DNA of 29,947 nucleotides, from NCBI GenBank assembly GCA_946478895.1, contig CAMLDY010000023.1, forward strand, positions 1 to 29,947. The letters are read 5' to 3'. Positions 1 to 7,330 of this stretch are shown here, one piece after another. The translations under genes were made by a program, and so were the position numbers. The stretch is from an uncultured Gemmatimonadota bacterium (lineage in GTDB: Bacteria; Gemmatimonadota; Gemmatimonadetes; Gemmatimonadales; Gemmatimonadaceae). Within the stretch, counting starts at the first letter, position 1; the number at the start of each line of letters is the position of its first letter. Below the pieces are notes generated by a model. That model had not been told where the DNA came from. It saw only the letters and a list, made by a program, of their open reading frames with translations, and did not search any database.

Positions 1-593
1 AGCTCCAGCATCGTCCGCCACGCCCGCGCGTTGGCGGTGACCACGATCTTGGTCTCGGTGGAGTTCGGTAGAACTCCCCGCGCCGCCTCTCTCGCCATCT
101 TGCGGCGATGGACCTTATCGCCGACCCACGCGTATCGCTCCATGAGGTGCTCGACGAGCCGCACGTAGCTTCGCTGTGCCTCCTCGATCTGGGCCCGCCA
201 TTCCTTCTCGAGCGCTTCATCGCCGACGATCGCCGGTGGCACCACGAAGTTCGCTTCTGACTCGTCCACGTAACGCTGACTGAGCTGACTGTAGGCGAAA
301 CCGGCGCGATGCCGGACCAGCTCGTGGGTCAGTGACCGGCTCACGCCCTCGAGAAGGAGAGAGTAGTTGGCGTGCTCGAGGACGCTGCCGTGTCCCTGCT
401 TCTTGATGTTCTCGAGATACTCGCGGGTCGGCCGGCTCGCCGGATTCTTCTGACTCATGTAACAGAGCCGGCCGGCGAACTCCGCCAGCCGTTCTCCATC
501 GGTGCTCTCCCCAAGCCATCGGACCTGCAGGTGTGCCGGCTCCAGAAAGGTCGGCCGGGCAAGAAGACTCAGGACGGGCTCTGTATAAATCAA
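1..593 (-). CDS. thyX: Flavin-dependent thymidylate synthase ThyX (3' end outside window)
   Basis: ThyX makes dTMP from dUMP using methylene-tetrahydrofolate, FAD and NADPH. Reading the minus strand from a TTG at 593-591 gives about 197 residues before the window edge. They include HGSVLEHANYS, then THELVRHRAGFAYSQLSQRY, which carries the ThyX RHR...S signature and the SQRY continuation, and later ARGVLPNSTETKIVVTANAR, the conserved substrate-binding stretch near the C-terminus. The frame is closed upstream by TAG around 626-628. TTG is the only plausible initiator before a Met at about residue 49 (MSQKNP), which would delete conserved N-terminal sequence. No clear Shine-Dalgarno is visible. 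There are 8 residues between RHR and the Ser, where the textbook motif has 7. The gene follows the FAD oxidase by 45 bp on the same strand. Family assignment is secure; the start is less so. Confidence 0.9.
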   Translation of the reverse strand, partial: MIYTEPVLSLLARPTFLEPAHLQVRWLGESTDGERLAEFAGRLCYMSQKNPASRPTREYLENIKKQGHGSVLEHANYSLLLEGVSRSLTHELVRHRAGFAYSQLSQRYVDESEANFVVPPAIVGDEALEKEWRAQIEEAQRSYVRLVEHLMERYAWVGDKVHRRKMAREAARGVLPNSTETKIVVTANARAWRTMLE

Positions 594-638
594 AAGAGTT
601 TGCGGTCGAGGGTGAAAGGCGGCAGAAAGCTAAGACGG

Positions 639-2273
639 TCAGCCGATCAGCGACAGCCGGAAGCGATCGTACGCTCGATCCTTAACGACAGCGTCGAGAG
701 CAGCCCGCGCTTTCTCGGGGAGCGGAGGAAGCGCAGGATCGTACTTCACGTCTCCAATCGGCTTCTGTTGCGGCAGCGGTACCTTGACCCCGGGATTGAA
801 AATGTTGGCTGGGTCGAACGCGGTCTTCACCAAGCCGAAGGCGCGGATGGCCTCCTTGTGCCAGACGCGCAGCAGCACGGGCGTTCTGACTCGTCCGTCG
901 CCGTGCTCGCCGGTGAGCGTTCCGCCCAGAACACGCGTCAGTCCAACGACGTCCTCGAAAACAGCCATCACCTTCTTCCGCCAGTCAGGCTGCCTCACGT
1001 CTACAAGCGGATTGACGTGGACGTGGGCATCGCCGGCGTGGCCAAAGATCACCCCGCTCACCTCACGCTTGGCGAGCGCGTTGCGCACGCCCTCCACATA
1101 GTCCGGCAGCTTCGGCAGCGGCACCGCGCCATCCTCGATGAACTGCATCGAGATCGAGTGCTCGAGCGTCGACAGGATCGGACTCGCGGCGTGCCGCAGC
1201 TTCCACAGCTCGCTCTCGGTCTCGGGTGTCAATGCGACATCTACGCCCTTGGCGCCAGCCGCGCGAAACGCCGCAGCGAGACGCTCCGCCGTCGCAGCCG
1301 CCGCATCGCTGGACTCACCTTCGACCTCGGCCAACAGAATCGCGGCGGCACCTTCGATCCTCGGTTTCAGCTTTTCGTCGATGCCATTCGGAGGTCCTGA
1401 CGAAGCGTAGGCGAGAAAAGTCCGGTCGAGCAGCTCACATGCGCTGGCCCCAGCCTCCACCGCTTTGGTCGCAGCGGCAGTCGCGGTCTCAAGGGTTGGA
1501 AAGGATCCGAGCACGCTGCTCGTCGCGGCGGGAAGCGGAGACAGCTTGAGCTGAACGCCGACGACGATCACGAGCGTGCCTTCGCTGCCCACCAGCAAGT
1601 CGATCAGATCAGCGTCGGTGGCGTATTCATGGATGGCGTAGCCCGACGACTCCTTCCGCACACCTAGATGCACGATCGGATGCCGGGTATCAGCAGCGAC
1701 GATCTCGCCGTGCACGTCCCGCAGAAACCGATTCAACACTTCAACCCGCCTGGGCGCGGGCTCACCCCTGGTGATCACCTCGCGGTCGCCGTTGCTGAAC
1801 ACGCAGTCGAGGGCGTTCACCCAGGCGCGGGTGGCGCCGTAGCGGAGTGAGTGCGGGCCCGCCGCGTTGGTCGCCACCATTCCGCCGAGCGTGCAGAAGG
1901 CGCCGCTCGACGGATCGGGAGGAAAACGCAGACCTTTTCGTCGGGCCGCTACGTCGAGCGTGGTCCACAAGACGCCGGGTTCGGCCCACACGGTCCGCTC
2001 GCGCTCGTCGATGCGGCTGAGATGATTGATGCGCGATAGGTCGACGACTACTCCGCTTCCGATCGCACCACCCGCCATGCTGCTCCCGGATCCGCGGGGA
2101 ATGAGCGCGGTACCCGTCTCCGCCGCCCATTTGACGAGCGACACCACGTCTTCGGCGTCCACTGGAACGGCGACGGCGGCTGGAATTGCGCGGCCGATCC
2201 CTGCCGCCTCGGAGTAAACGGCGCGCGCCAGCTCGTCTTCCCGAAAGTAGCCGCGAAAGTTTGGACGGCTCAC
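639..2273 (-). CDS. FAD-binding oxidase, GlcD/D-lactate dehydrogenase family
   Basis: A 544-residue flavoprotein of the VAO/PCMH fold that probably oxidises a 2-hydroxy acid such as glycolate or D-lactate. The N-terminal FAD_binding_4 domain (about residues 33-240) shows PRGSGSSMAGGA at 59-70 and a second FAD loop at 117-146 (FPPDPSSGAFCTLGGMVATN). The C-terminal FAD-oxidase_C domain has GHAGDAHVHVNP at 411-422 and GTLTGEHGDGR near 451-461, which carry the His/Glu residues typical of the active site. Start is GTG at 2273-2271. The long relatives carry a C-terminal 4Fe-4S domain; this protein stops without one, and no separate GlcE/GlcF-like gene lies beside it, so the electron acceptor is unknown. 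It sits 48 bp downstream of the 3-hydroxyacyl-CoA dehydrogenase on the same strand and is probably co-transcribed. The exact substrate cannot be read from the sequence. Confidence 0.88.
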   Translation of the reverse strand: MSRPNFRGYFREDELARAVYSEAAGIGRAIPAAVAVPVDAEDVVSLVKWAAETGTALIPRGSGSSMAGGAIGSGVVVDLSRINHLSRIDERERTVWAEPGVLWTTLDVAARRKGLRFPPDPSSGAFCTLGGMVATNAAGPHSLRYGATRAWVNALDCVFSNGDREVITRGEPAPRRVEVLNRFLRDVHGEIVAADTRHPIVHLGVRKESSGYAIHEYATDADLIDLLVGSEGTLVIVVGVQLKLSPLPAATSSVLGSFPTLETATAAATKAVEAGASACELLDRTFLAYASSGPPNGIDEKLKPRIEGAAAILLAEVEGESSDAAAATAERLAAAFRAAGAKGVDVALTPETESELWKLRHAASPILSTLEHSISMQFIEDGAVPLPKLPDYVEGVRNALAKREVSGVIFGHAGDAHVHVNPLVDVRQPDWRKKVMAVFEDVVGLTRVLGGTLTGEHGDGRVRTPVLLRVWHKEAIRAFGLVKTAFDPANIFNPGVKVPLPQQKPIGDVKYDPALPPLPEKARAALDAVVKDRAYDRFRLSLIG

Positions 2274-2321
2274 GTGTGCCTGCCGCCGCGGCGGTCCTTC
2301 ACCGTCCCCGCGAGCTGTCGC

Positions 2322-3209
2322 TTACAACCCGAGCGCATTGACCCGTGGCGGATTGGACGAATAATCGTAGAAGCCCTTGCCCGATTTCTTGCCCAGCATT
2401 CCAGCGAGCACCATCCGCTTCAACAACGGCGGCGGTGCATAGCGCTTGTCGCGATACTCGGTAAACATGATCTCCGCGATCTTGTACGCGGTGTCGAGGC
2501 CGACGAAATCGAGCAGGGTGAACGGGCCCATCGGATAGCCGGCGCCGAGCTGCATGCCCTTGTCGATGTCCTCGACTGAGGCGACGCCGGACTCGAGCGC
2601 GTTGATGGCGTCGAGCATGTAGGGGATGAGCAGCAGGTTCACGATGAAACCCGAGCTGTCGCGGGCCCGCACCGGCTCCTTGCCAAGCGCGCGCACGAAG
2701 TCCATCGCCCGCCGCTCGGTTTCTTCGCTGGTGGTGATGGTGCGAACGACCTCGACCAGCTTCATCAGCGGCACCGGATTGAAGAAGTGCAGGCCGATCA
2801 TGCGATCCGGGCGTCCGCTGGCGGTCGCCATCGCGATGATGGTCAGGCTCGAGGTGTTCGATGCGAAGATCGCCTCGTTGCCGGCGATTTTGTCGAGCTC
2901 GGACCAGAGACCGTTCTTGACGGCGAGGTCTTCGACCACCGCTTCGATGAAGATGTCCGAGTCCGCCAGATCGGCGAGCTTCGTCGCGAAGCGAAGATTC
3001 CCGAGGGTCCTGTCACGCTCGTCAACGGTGACTTTGCCGCGCTCGATGCCTTTGGCAAGAGTCTTCTCGATCGACTGCCGTGACTTCGCGCAAAGTTCTT
3101 CGGACATCTCGCGCACGACGGTCGGGAATCCGGCGGCCGCGCAAACCTGCGCAATGCCGCTGCCCATCAGACCGCCACCGATCACCCCTACTTTTTTGAT
3201 TGTTGCCAT
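2322..3209 (-). CDS. hbd: 3-hydroxybutyryl-CoA dehydrogenase
   Basis: A 295-residue NAD(P)-dependent dehydrogenase interconverting 3-hydroxyacyl-CoA (probably 3-hydroxybutyryl-CoA) and 3-ketoacyl-CoA in the cytosol. The Rossmann N-terminus has GVIGGGLMGSGIAQ at 8-21. The catalytic region has SNTSS at 117-121 and GLHFFNPVPLMKLVEV at 139-154, with the catalytic His at 141 and its partner Glu at 153. The C-terminal 3HCDH domain has SSGFIVN, GAGYPMGPF and KSGKGFYDY. Length matches the single-domain family (about 285-295 aa), and there is no hydratase fusion. ATG at 3209. It lies in the same minus-strand run as the thiolase (5264-6466), so the two could catalyse successive steps of short-chain fatty acid, butyrate or polyhydroxybutyrate metabolism. 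No crotonase or PHA synthase is in the window to decide between these. Confidence 0.93.
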   Translation of the reverse strand: MATIKKVGVIGGGLMGSGIAQVCAAAGFPTVVREMSEELCAKSRQSIEKTLAKGIERGKVTVDERDRTLGNLRFATKLADLADSDIFIEAVVEDLAVKNGLWSELDKIAGNEAIFASNTSSLTIIAMATASGRPDRMIGLHFFNPVPLMKLVEVVRTITTSEETERRAMDFVRALGKEPVRARDSSGFIVNLLLIPYMLDAINALESGVASVEDIDKGMQLGAGYPMGPFTLLDFVGLDTAYKIAEIMFTEYRDKRYAPPPLLKRMVLAGMLGKKSGKGFYDYSSNPPRVNALGL

Positions 3210-3243
3210 CGAGCCTGCGACCCCGAGCGAAATCGCTCTTAAT

Positions 3244-4107
3244 CTATCGTCCGGTGATGCGACCTCGCGAAGAGATGCCTCCCAGCAGACCGGGGCGATC
3301 GAAGTCGCCGTGCTCGAGGCGGTCGAGGATTTGCTCGAGAGCGAGCTGGACGCTGCTCAGCACGCCTCGATGTGATCGGGCAAACCGGTAAGCGATTGCC
3401 GACCCACCCGCGAATGGCAAAACCGCTGAGCCGGCCGCGATGATGAGAGGAAGGTGCGCGACCACGAGCGCCAGGCCGAGCACTCCGCCGGCTGCCGCGC
3501 CCAGGGTCGCAACGACGCTACTGGCTCCGACGCGCCGGGCGCGACTGGCGTGGATGTCGGCGTCGAGGCGCACTACTGCGCGCGAGGCATCGACCGGAAG
3601 GACGGTCGCCGACACCTGGGTCGCATCCATTAGATAGAAGCCGCGGCCGCTGACGTTCACGGTCCGCCTCAACTTTCCGAACAGTCCACGCTGCGGCTCC
3701 CAGGTGATCCGGTCGTTGAACCGGCGTTGGACCTGGAGACACTCCTCACGCAGCATCCACGTGTCGAGGGTGGCGAGTATGTCGCGCGCGTTTCCGGGAA
3801 CGGTGCGGGTTGCCGTCGCGAATCCGGCGCCCGCGATTTGCGCGACGAGACCGCGCTCCTCGGGGACGTTGATCCGGGTCCGCTCTTCCGCGAGCGCCTG
3901 CTTGATGGTGGCCGGGCTTAGCCCGACTTCGTTTCCGATGTCGAGAAGCTGGCCCTCGCTGATCAGATCGGCGGATTCCGGAAGCGCGCTCGCGCCCTGC
4001 AGCTCGGCGGCGCGAGCGAGCACGCGCTCCAACGCCTGTCGATCGAGCAGTGTCTGGCGCGGTGCGAGTGGGGCTGGCACCGGCGGCTTCTCATCGGATG
4101 CTGCCAT
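3244..4107 (-). CDS. Conserved-type hypothetical protein with two C-terminal TM helices
   Basis: A 287-residue protein I do not recognise. The N-terminus is Pro-rich. Residues 47-77 (DLISEGQLLDIGNEVGLSPA and onward to ALAEERTR) form a short helical module of the kind that orders residues by a Leu/Ile/Val heptad and resembles the small SHOCT/DUF1707-like helical domains. The middle (85-190) looks alpha/beta and soluble. Two hydrophobic segments at about 196-216 and 219-241 are probably a transmembrane hairpin, followed by a charged tail ending in RITGR. The ATG at 4107 has no Shine-Dalgarno. It is preceded 5 bp upstream by TATAAT inside a perfect dyad, suggesting a leaderless transcript. The gene is 16 bp downstream of the lipoprotein gene and 34 bp upstream of the 3-hydroxyacyl-CoA dehydrogenase. 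Position between metabolic genes gives no clear function. Confidence 0.75.
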   Translation of the reverse strand: MAASDEKPPVPAPLAPRQTLLDRQALERVLARAAELQGASALPESADLISEGQLLDIGNEVGLSPATIKQALAEERTRINVPEERGLVAQIAGAGFATATRTVPGNARDILATLDTWMLREECLQVQRRFNDRITWEPQRGLFGKLRRTVNVSGRGFYLMDATQVSATVLPVDASRAVVRLDADIHASRARRVGASSVVATLGAAAGGVLGLALVVAHLPLIIAAGSAVLPFAGGSAIAYRFARSHRGVLSSVQLALEQILDRLEHGDFDRPGLLGGISSRGRITGR

Positions 4108-4123
4108 GCCGAATTATATCGGC
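4108..4123 (-). promoter_or_regulatory. TATAAT -10 box inside a perfect 5-bp-arm dyad, leaderless-type promoter
   Basis: On the minus strand the 16 bases before the ATG at 4107 read GCCGATATAATTCGGC. The arms GCCGA and TCGGC are exact inverted complements and enclose a consensus TATAAT (4113-4118). TATAAT ends 5 bp before the ATG, the spacing expected when transcription starts at or next to the initiation codon. No convincing -35 box is seen. The dyad could be an operator overlapping the -10 or a small hairpin just behind the upstream stop codon TAA (4124-4126). Confidence 0.5.
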
Positions 4124-5233
4124 TTAAATCCCTCCGAGGACCACGTCGAGCTGGCGGCTCAGGGCGTCACGAATGGTGTCGGGGATGGAGAATGCCGAAA
4201 TGAACGCCGACTGCACGCTGGACCCTGTCGGTCGATTCACCGAGCTCAGATAGTAGCGCATATATCCGTCGAGAATCTCCGGTGCAACCTTCTGTAGAAG
4301 CATGGCCCCGCCTCGAACGGCTGCCGCGCTCTGGTACCGGTCGCCGACGCCGGTGCGACGCTGCTCGGGCGTGATGTTGTCGGTGACGGCGGTATTGGCG
4401 ATGCCGCCGACTGCCTCGTGCGCGAAGACGTAGATTGCTTCGACAGCGTCGTTCGGCCGCTGGGGGAAGGTGACAGTGATGATGTTCGACTGGTTGCCAT
4501 TCGTCTGCGACCTGCCCTCGCCATCGAGGGGAAGCGATAGGAGCATGGTGCCCTGCGCCTGCTGGGAGTTGTTCAGGAATCCCTGCATCCGCGGGCGATA
4601 GGTGCGCTGCCAGAGCGTATCGACGAGATCGAGAACGTTGCTGCGCTCGCGCTGCTGTTGCAGCCAGTACGAGTGATAGAACTTGCTGCTCTCGTCGTTG
4701 AGCGACTGCACGAACAATCTCAGCCAATCACGATCGGCCGATGTCGGGAAGTAGGCCGCGAAAAACGCGATCGCTCCCGCCTGTTCCTGCGAGGATGCAG
4801 CGCGCGGATCACCGTTGGCTCGAATGAAAAGGTCGGCTGCCGCAGCAAGGTCGGTCCAGCTCGAGAACGACAGCGGCACGAACTGGGCGTTGATCAGGCG
4901 CGGGTTGGCCGCGAGGCGAGCGCGGAGCCGGTCGCGGTTGGCGTCGAGCTGGGTGACGACGTTCGCTCTGTTCTTGAGGACGGTCAGATCGGTGCCGTAG
5001 CCGCGCTTGAAGAACGGAACGAAGGTCGTGTCTTCCTGGAGCATCGCGAAGCCGTGCAGCCAGAGATCGACGTGCTCTCTGGTCTTGATCGGCCAGATGA
5101 TCGATGGGTTGTTGACCTCACCCGCGCCGGCGCCCGTGGTCGGCGTCCCGCCGGTGCCACCTCCGACCGATGCGCACGCCCCAGCGAACGCGATGGTGGA
5201 CATCAGAGCGAACGTTCTGACTAGCGGCTTCAT
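4124..5233 (-). CDS. Secreted lipoprotein of unknown function
   Basis: A 369-residue protein with a classic lipoprotein signal. It has Lys2/Arg6, a hydrophobic core, and a lipobox AGAC ending at Cys20, followed by a Gly/Thr-rich linker (21-40). The mature part is helical and polar, with many Trp/Tyr/Phe residues. Residues 268-280 read YVFAHEAVGGIAN. The HE pair recalls a metallopeptidase helix, but the second His of HExxH is absent, so I make no catalytic claim. The ATG at 5233 is preceded by a GAGGAA-type Shine-Dalgarno about 4 bp upstream. The gene is 30 bp downstream of the thiolase stop and is probably co-transcribed with it. It is likely anchored in the outer or inner membrane facing the periplasm. 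No family name can be assigned from the sequence alone. Confidence 0.8.
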   Translation of the reverse strand: MKPLVRTFALMSTIAFAGACASVGGGTGGTPTTGAGAGEVNNPSIIWPIKTREHVDLWLHGFAMLQEDTTFVPFFKRGYGTDLTVLKNRANVVTQLDANRDRLRARLAANPRLINAQFVPLSFSSWTDLAAAADLFIRANGDPRAASSQEQAGAIAFFAAYFPTSADRDWLRLFVQSLNDESSKFYHSYWLQQQRERSNVLDLVDTLWQRTYRPRMQGFLNNSQQAQGTMLLSLPLDGEGRSQTNGNQSNIITVTFPQRPNDAVEAIYVFAHEAVGGIANTAVTDNITPEQRRTGVGDRYQSAAAVRGGAMLLQKVAPEILDGYMRYYLSSVNRPTGSSVQSAFISAFSIPDTIRDALSRQLDVVLGGI

Positions 5234-5263
5234 GAATTCCTCGTTCTCTGCGCGGTGCGCAGT

Positions 5264-6466
5264 CTATTGAATGGATTCGATAACCAGCGCAATCCCCTGG
5301 CCGCCGCCGATGCAAGCGGTGCCGAGTCCGTAGCGCTTTCCCTGAGAGCGCAATGCATGCAGTAGATGGGCCGTTATGCGCGCTCCGGACGCGGCAAGCG
5401 GATGGCTCAGCGCAATCGCCCCGCCGTGGACGTTCAGTCGCTCGCGTGGAAGCTCGAGCTCGCGCTCGACGGCGCACGTCTGGGCGGCGAAAGCTTCGTT
5501 CACCTCGATGAGATCCATGTCGTCCATGGTCAACCCCGCCTTGGCGAGCGCACCCCTGGATGCGGGGACCGGTCCGATTCCCATCACCGCCGGATCGACC
5601 CCGGCGACACTCCACGACACGAGTCGGCCGAGCGGACGCAGATTGCGCTCCTTCGCGAACTTCTCGCTGGAGATCACCATTGCGCCCGCACCATCTCCGA
5701 TGCCGGATGCATTTCCGGCGGTGACGACCCCGCCTTTGCGGAACACCGGCTTGAGCGCGGCGAGCTTCTCGGCGCTGGTATCGGGGCGCATGTGCTCGTC
5801 AATGGTCATGTCTTCCGACTTCCCGGTCTTGGGGTTCATCACCGGGACCGGTACGACTTCATCCTTGAAAACGCCGTCATCCCACGCCGCCTTCGAAAGC
5901 TGCTGCGATCTGAGGGCATACTCGTCGACGCAGCCGCGATCGAGCTTGTAGCGATCGGCGAGATTCTCGGCGGTCTCGGCCATCCCGAGCCCGACGTAGG
6001 AATCGGTGAGGCTCTCCCACAGCACGTCTTCCAGTACGGGTGATTTTCCGAGGGGAGTGCCCCAGCGCAGACCGCGGGTCACATGCGGGGCCTGGGACAT
6101 CGATTCGGCGCCACCGACAAGGCACACCTGGGCGTCGCCGAGGATGATCTCCTGAGCGCCGCTGACGACCGATTGAAAACCCGATCCGCAGAGGCGGTTG
6201 AGGGTGAGCGCCGATGTTTCCTGGCGGCAGCCCGATTTCAGCGAAACGTGCCGGGCGAAGTAGATCGAGTCGTTGGTTGTGTAGAGGACGTTGCCGAAGA
6301 TCGTCTGATCGACATCGGTCGCGGCGACTCCCGCGCGCTCGATCGCAGCCTTCGATGCAACGACAGCGAGATCGACGGGGGACAGGTTCTTGAGCTTCCC
6401 GCCGAAGGTCCCGAACGGGGTGCGGACCGCGGAGAGAAAGACGACGCCGGTTGGGTTGGGGAGCAT
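5264..6466 (-). CDS. Thiolase, acetyl-CoA C-acetyltransferase type
   Basis: A 400-residue thiolase that condenses two acetyl-CoA to acetoacetyl-CoA or cleaves 3-ketoacyl-CoA. The nucleophilic Cys is C93 in LNRLCGSGFQSV. The Asn/His elements are NEAFAAQ (about 317-323) and the NVHGGAIALSHPLAASGARI region, where H355 is the catalytic His. The second acid-base Cys is C385 in GTACIGGGQG. Length is normal for the family. Two glycines of the usual GHPLGASG motif are changed (Ser354, Ala358), and the usual NVNGG reads NVHGG. These lie beside, not at, catalytic residues. ATG at 6466 lacks a Shine-Dalgarno, with TATATT ending 5 bp upstream. It leads a minus-strand run that also holds the 3-hydroxyacyl-CoA dehydrogenase, consistent with short-chain acyl-CoA or PHB metabolism. 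Biosynthetic or degradative direction is undecided. Confidence 0.93.
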   Translation of the reverse strand: MLPNPTGVVFLSAVRTPFGTFGGKLKNLSPVDLAVVASKAAIERAGVAATDVDQTIFGNVLYTTNDSIYFARHVSLKSGCRQETSALTLNRLCGSGFQSVVSGAQEIILGDAQVCLVGGAESMSQAPHVTRGLRWGTPLGKSPVLEDVLWESLTDSYVGLGMAETAENLADRYKLDRGCVDEYALRSQQLSKAAWDDGVFKDEVVPVPVMNPKTGKSEDMTIDEHMRPDTSAEKLAALKPVFRKGGVVTAGNASGIGDGAGAMVISSEKFAKERNLRPLGRLVSWSVAGVDPAVMGIGPVPASRGALAKAGLTMDDMDLIEVNEAFAAQTCAVERELELPRERLNVHGGAIALSHPLAASGARITAHLLHALRSQGKRYGLGTACIGGGQGIALVIESIQ

Positions 6467-6471
6467 TGTTC

Positions 6472-6477
6472 AATATA
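6472..6477 (-). promoter_or_regulatory. Putative -10 element (TATATT) for a leaderless thiolase transcript
   Basis: The minus strand reads TATATT-GAACA-ATG, so the hexamer ends 5 bp before the start codon. This is the same spacing as the TATAAT before the ATG at 4107. No Shine-Dalgarno is present. A TTGCAG that could act as a -35 box, with a long 19-bp spacer, falls inside the outer arm of the neighbouring palindromic element (around 6497-6502), so the element may contribute to the promoter. Confidence 0.35.
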
Positions 6478-6498
6478 CCGAGGGCGGAGTGTCTAACT

Positions 6499-6722
6499 GC
6501 AACGGAACGATCAACAACTGCAACTGAACGGGTGCGAGATGTCAGTAGCATAGTGGCAAGTTGATGGTTCACTACGTCGGGACGTCATAAGTGGCCTTCG
6601 TGGTACAGGCATTCGCCTGTGCCGTAAGGCGAGTAGAAACGTCCCGACGTCGTGAACCAATCACTGGCATCTACGCCACCGACCTCTCGCACCCGTTCAG
6701 TTGCAGTTGATCGTTCTGTTGC
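6499..6722. repeat. Palindromic repeat element, copy 1
   Basis: An imperfect palindrome of about 224 bp centred near 6612. The left arm (6499-6539) and right arm (6685-6722) are inverted complements apart from one base and a 3-bp indel. Both contain two tandem copies of a CAAC-N-GAACG unit, the inner one reading CAACTGAACGGGTGCGAG. Further in, GTTCACTACGTCGGGACGT pairs with its near complement at 6640-6656. The apex is a hairpin ACAGGC-ATTC-GCCTGT (6605-6620). It lies between the stop of the zinc-ribbon gene (TAA at 6727-6725, 2 bp from the element end) and the thiolase start. It shares arms with the copies at 16454 and 17631 but has a different central region. It encodes no protein, and no target-site duplication is obvious. 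Confidence 0.9.
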
Positions 6723-6724
6723 CC

Positions 6725-7330
6725 TTACGTCTTCCGTCCGCAGTTCACGCAGAACTTCCAGGCCGGATCCAACTCTGCCCCGCACCCCGCGCAGTGCTTC
6801 GCGGCGAGATTCTGTCCGCAGTGCGGGCAGTACACCGCCTTGCGGCCTTCGGGCAGCGTTCCACCGCAGAACTTGCAGCTCTCGATGACATCGCTCGCGA
6901 CGCCGGGGACGACGAAGGAAGTAGCATCGCCGGTCGCGCCGTCGCCGTTGCCTCGACCGGCGTAGCCGCCGGCATTTTGCGACGGCACCGCCACCCCGAG
7001 CTTCTGGAGCGCGTCGGGCGCGATCGAGATCCGCGTTTCGGCGTAATCGCGGAAGGCGCCGACATCCGCGTGTGGAGACTCCATCTCTTTCTTTAGCCGG
7101 TCCTGCATCGCCTGATCTGCCCGGATGTAGCCTTTCTCGCCCGACAAGAGCCGCGTAACCGCCGCCTCGTAGTCCTGATTGGTGTCGATGCCGAGGTCCC
7201 GACGGTAGTGACGGTATGGCACGAGAGTGTCGTAGAGCTCCTGAACGGTGAATGGAACGCTCAGGTACTCGGCGTGACCATTTCTGATGTTTTGCACCAG
7301 ACGCTGAAAGAGTCGGTCTAGGTCGTCCAT
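6725..7330 (-). CDS. Double zinc-ribbon protein
   Basis: A 201-residue protein. The N-terminal two thirds (1-125) are alpha-helical and soluble, with no family I can name. A Gly-rich linker (about 126-136) leads to a C-terminal pair of zinc ribbons. The first has CKFCGG then YCPHCG, and the second CAGCGAEL then FCVNCG, giving eight Cys ligands for two zinc ions. Such DZR-type modules usually mediate protein or nucleic-acid contacts. ATG at 7330 overlaps the end of the RNase HI-like gene by 13 bp, so the two are translationally linked. It is the last gene of the operon, and its TAA stop sits 2 bp from palindromic element copy 1. Confidence 0.85.
   Translation of the reverse strand: MDDLDRLFQRLVQNIRNGHAEYLSVPFTVQELYDTLVPYRHYRRDLGIDTNQDYEAAVTRLLSGEKGYIRADQAMQDRLKKEMESPHADVGAFRDYAETRISIAPDALQKLGVAVPSQNAGGYAGRGNGDGATGDATSFVVPGVASDVIESCKFCGGTLPEGRKAVYCPHCGQNLAAKHCAGCGAELDPAWKFCVNCGRKT

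Noticed and set aside
217..519. 100-codon minus-strand frame at the left end
   Set aside because: It is an out-of-frame reading of thyX; the true thyX frame starts at a TTG.
372..1400. 342-codon open frame on the plus strand opposite the FAD oxidase and thyX
   Set aside because: No recognisable domain and Arg-rich; both minus-strand genes beneath it are clearly real.
2282..2294. CCGCCGCGGCGG palindrome between hbd and the FAD oxidase as an operator
   Set aside because: Simple CG-rich palindrome expected by chance in DNA of this composition; no second copy seen.
3222..3240. GAGCGA/TCGCTC mini-hairpin between the 287-aa gene and hbd as a terminator
   Set aside because: Only 6 bp with a 2-nt loop, and no T run on the minus strand; the genes appear co-transcribed.
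4415..4930. HExxH metallopeptidase in the 369-aa lipoprotein
   Set aside because: Only His-Glu (272-273) is present in AHEAVGG; the second His of the motif is missing.
6499..6722. Insertion-sequence identity for the palindromic elements
   Set aside because: No transposase ORF fits inside about 200 bp and no target-site duplication is evident at any of the three copies; a non-autonomous element remains possible.
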